Shown here in pieces: positions 62,060-64,000 of a stretch of 64,000 nt of DNA. The position numbers and the translations under genes were made by a program. Source of the stretch: Muricea muricata (lineage: Eukaryota > Cnidaria > Anthozoa > Malacalcyonacea > Plexauridae); NCBI GenBank assembly GCA_963855995.1, contig OY979716.1, positions 56,540,594-56,604,593 on the forward strand. The letters are read 5' to 3'. The notes under the pieces were generated by a model that searched no databases, was not told the origin of the DNA, and saw only the letters and a list, made by a program, of their open reading frames with translations. Numbering within the stretch: the stretch's first letter is position 1; each line of letters starts with the position of its first letter.

Positions 62060-64000
62060 TACATACATACATACATGCACTTTATTTAAACTCAAATTTA
62101 CAGAGTAGCTTAAACTAATGAGCTAATATCTTCGAGCATAAACCCAAATACACAATTTATATTTTAAAAAGGAATAGAAAAATCTAACGTTCTAATTGCG
62201 GTTTTAAATTTATTAATATCCATTACCGTCCAAAGATCGTCCGTGAGCGAGTTCCAACTCTTAGCTGCTAAATATTTAATGGATTCCAATCTATACTTGG
62301 TCGTTTTTGGTTTTGTTAACGCTAATATATTTTGGCCTCTAAGCATGTATTTAGACGTTCTAGTTTTAAATAATCTTTTTATATAATTAGGATACTTAGG
62401 ATGCAAAAGGCTCTTATACACTATAGATAACATACTATGCATTCTAGCATTATATAATGTACTAGTATTTGCTTGAGATAATAAGTCACGATAATTAGAT
62501 CCCTTATTCTGAAAAATATATCTTAATATACACCTATTTAGAGATTCTAATTTGTCAGAATTTCTTTTTCCACAAAAATGCCATATCAGAGAGCAATAGC
62601 GGAAATGTGGTAAAACAAATACTTTATAAAGTTTTAATAATAATTTTTTTCTAAAGAGGCTTCCAAACCTCTTAATTACACTAAACTGATTGTTAACTTT
62701 GTCGCAAATTGTTGTAATGTGGCAATTAAACTTCAGATCATTATCTAGTGTTACTCCTAATAATTCGATCGATTTATTTACAGGAAATGCAAATTTGTGA
62801 TTGCAATTGCCAAGAATCATTGCTTGATGTTTTTCAGGATTTACAATCATGCCATTATTGCTGTACCATGTATTCACTAAGTCCATTTCATATTCAAGTT
62901 TTCTCTCCAAAACTGCAGGATCACGATCAGAATTGTATAATTGCTCATCATCTGCATAAGCATGAAGTGTTCCAAGATTTATATCATAAAATAAGTCATT
63001 TATGTGAATATTGAACAATCTTGGCCCCAAGACACTGCCTTGTGGAACTCCCCTAGTTACGCATTCCCAATTTGAATATGTATCACCAATTTTCACACGT
63101 TGCATAGGATTAGACAAATAGCTTTTAAATAAACTTACAGAATGTTCACTAACACCATATGCCTTAAGCTTTGCCAAGAGCAAATTGTGAGGTATACAGT
63201 CGAAAGCTTTAGACAAATCCAACGATATAACTGCGACAATTTCTTTGTTATCTAAAGATTGACGCCAGTCTTCAGTTAGCTTCAACAAGGATGTTTCACA
63301 ACTATAATTTTTCCTATATGCAGAAATATGATCCAACAATATATTCTCATAAAAATCTTCAAATTGATTAGCAAGGATTTTCTCGAAAACATTGTTAAAG
63401 GAGGGTAAAATGGATACTGGTCTATAGTTCTTTTTATTAAACTCGTTATCTTTCTTGAATAAAGGCGTCACTTGGCCTATTTTCTAAGAAGTAGGATATT
63501 GGCCTAGTGTAATTGAGCTATTTATTATTTTCGCAATTGGCTCAGCTAATATTGATGCAGAGTCTTTTATTAAGCGTGATGATATTTGATCGTGTCCGCA
63601 TGATTTTTTGCTTTTGATGTTTAACATAAGTTTCTCTACTTGATCCTTACCTATACAACAAAAGTTAAATTCAGATGATTCATCTTGGTTTTTATTATGC
63701 AATATCGTCTTAATGCTTGGGTGAAGACTAAAATCTGTTCCAAAAGACCTTTCATTAACTTTTGGCGCTACGTCTGCAACATGAACGAAATAGCTGTTAA
63801 ATAATTGTGCTAAAGTTCTTTTGTCTTTAACCAACAGGCCATCTTCTTGCAACACAATGTCGTTTGCTTGTTTAGACTTTTTTGAATGGAGGAAAGGCCG
63901 ACAAACATTCCAAAAATCGCCAGGATTTTTCGATGTTTCTACCTTGGAGTGAAAATATGATTTTATTGCTTTATGTCGCAAAGAAGTACATATATTTCTT
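62060..64000 (-). mobile_element. CR1/Jockey-type LINE, 5' end outside the window
   Basis: The minus-strand reverse transcriptase gene is followed by a short 3' UTR and a terminal ATGT/TACA tetramer array at about 62061-62078, as in LINEs ending in short tandem repeats rather than poly-A. The element runs past the right edge, so the endonuclease domain is not seen. Confidence 0.8.
62164..63981 (-). pseudogene. LINE reverse transcriptase with one in-frame stop
   Basis: One frame from the right window edge to the stop at 62164, broken only by TAG at 63484-63486. RT blocks in order: KKSCGHDQISSRLIKD, KNYRPVSILP, SLDLSKAFDCIPHNLLLAKL, RGVPQGSVLGPRLFNIHIND and the active site AYADDEQLY (about 62950). 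They are followed by the thumb and LGVTLDNDLKFNCHI, then the C-terminal part with YCSLIWHFCG and YLAAKSWNSL. The layout is typical of CR1/Jockey-group non-LTR elements. The ADDE active site has glutamate after ADD where threonine is common. Otherwise well preserved, so a fairly recent insertion. Confidence 0.88.

Overview
The window looks like repeat-rich genomic DNA of an invertebrate animal, most likely a cnidarian. The evidence is the mixture of element families: piggyBac, hAT, BEL/Pao, Penelope-like, DUF6570-type Helitron, PIF/Harbinger, a CACTA-like element, Polinton/Maverick-type virus-like elements and a CR1/Jockey-type LINE. Two further gene fragments belong to families I associate from memory with coral, anemone and hydrozoan repeat annotation. 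No rRNA, tRNA, CRISPR array or convincing intact single-copy host gene was seen. Almost every coding region is broken by frameshifts, stops or insertions.

Layout. 1-1.6 kb: broken piggyBac transposase. 1.66-6.55 kb: a long-inverted-repeat element flanked by TTAA, with a broken hAT element inside its right arm. 8.25-12.6 kb: minus-strand BEL/Pao fragment with one LTR candidate and a nested Tc1/mariner-type MITE. 13.4-15.5 kb: two copies of a 264-bp MITE, hairpins and a ~210-bp duplication. 15.5-16.5 kb: 3' part of a Gln-rich, transposon-related gene on the minus strand. 16.5-18.2 kb: two Penelope-like fragments head to head. 19.4-27.4 kb: minus-strand Helitron interrupted by a plus-strand BEL/Pao element. 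27.4-28.15 kb: third Penelope fragment. 28.2-29.2 kb: 5' part of what may be the same gene as at 15.5-16.5 kb.

29.3-51.6 kb: Polinton-type element A. It carries retroviral-type integrase with chromodomain, packaging ATPase, double-jelly-roll major capsid protein, capsid-associated proteins, a membrane protein, a collagen-like fibre with phage-tail-like repeats, and a plus-strand tandem zinc-module gene. The zinc gene is split first by a 6.8-kb CACTA-like element (40251-47045, apparent TSD GAG) and then by a 3.7-kb PIF/Harbinger element (47406-51107, TSD TTA). No polymerase B gene is visible. Most gene starts in A have an A/T-rich leader ending in or close to TAAATG.

51.6-55.7 kb: noncoding, with a 1.7-kb TA-flanked repeat element containing a 156-bp TTA-flanked MITE. 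55.7-56.5 kb: broken Cys-motif gene. 57.2-61.8 kb: remains of a second, different Polinton-type element B: plus-strand genes on the left, including a GRF-type zinc-finger protein, and minus-strand adenain-like protease, capsid remnant, minor capsid and penton-like protein on the right. 62.0 kb to the end: minus-strand CR1/Jockey-type LINE reverse transcriptase running out of the window.

The genes form layers of parasitic elements and not one pathway. Elements A and B are the only multi-gene modules with a shared job, virion formation and integration, and both are degraded. Many frameshifts in A and B lie in homopolymers, so some could be assembly errors.
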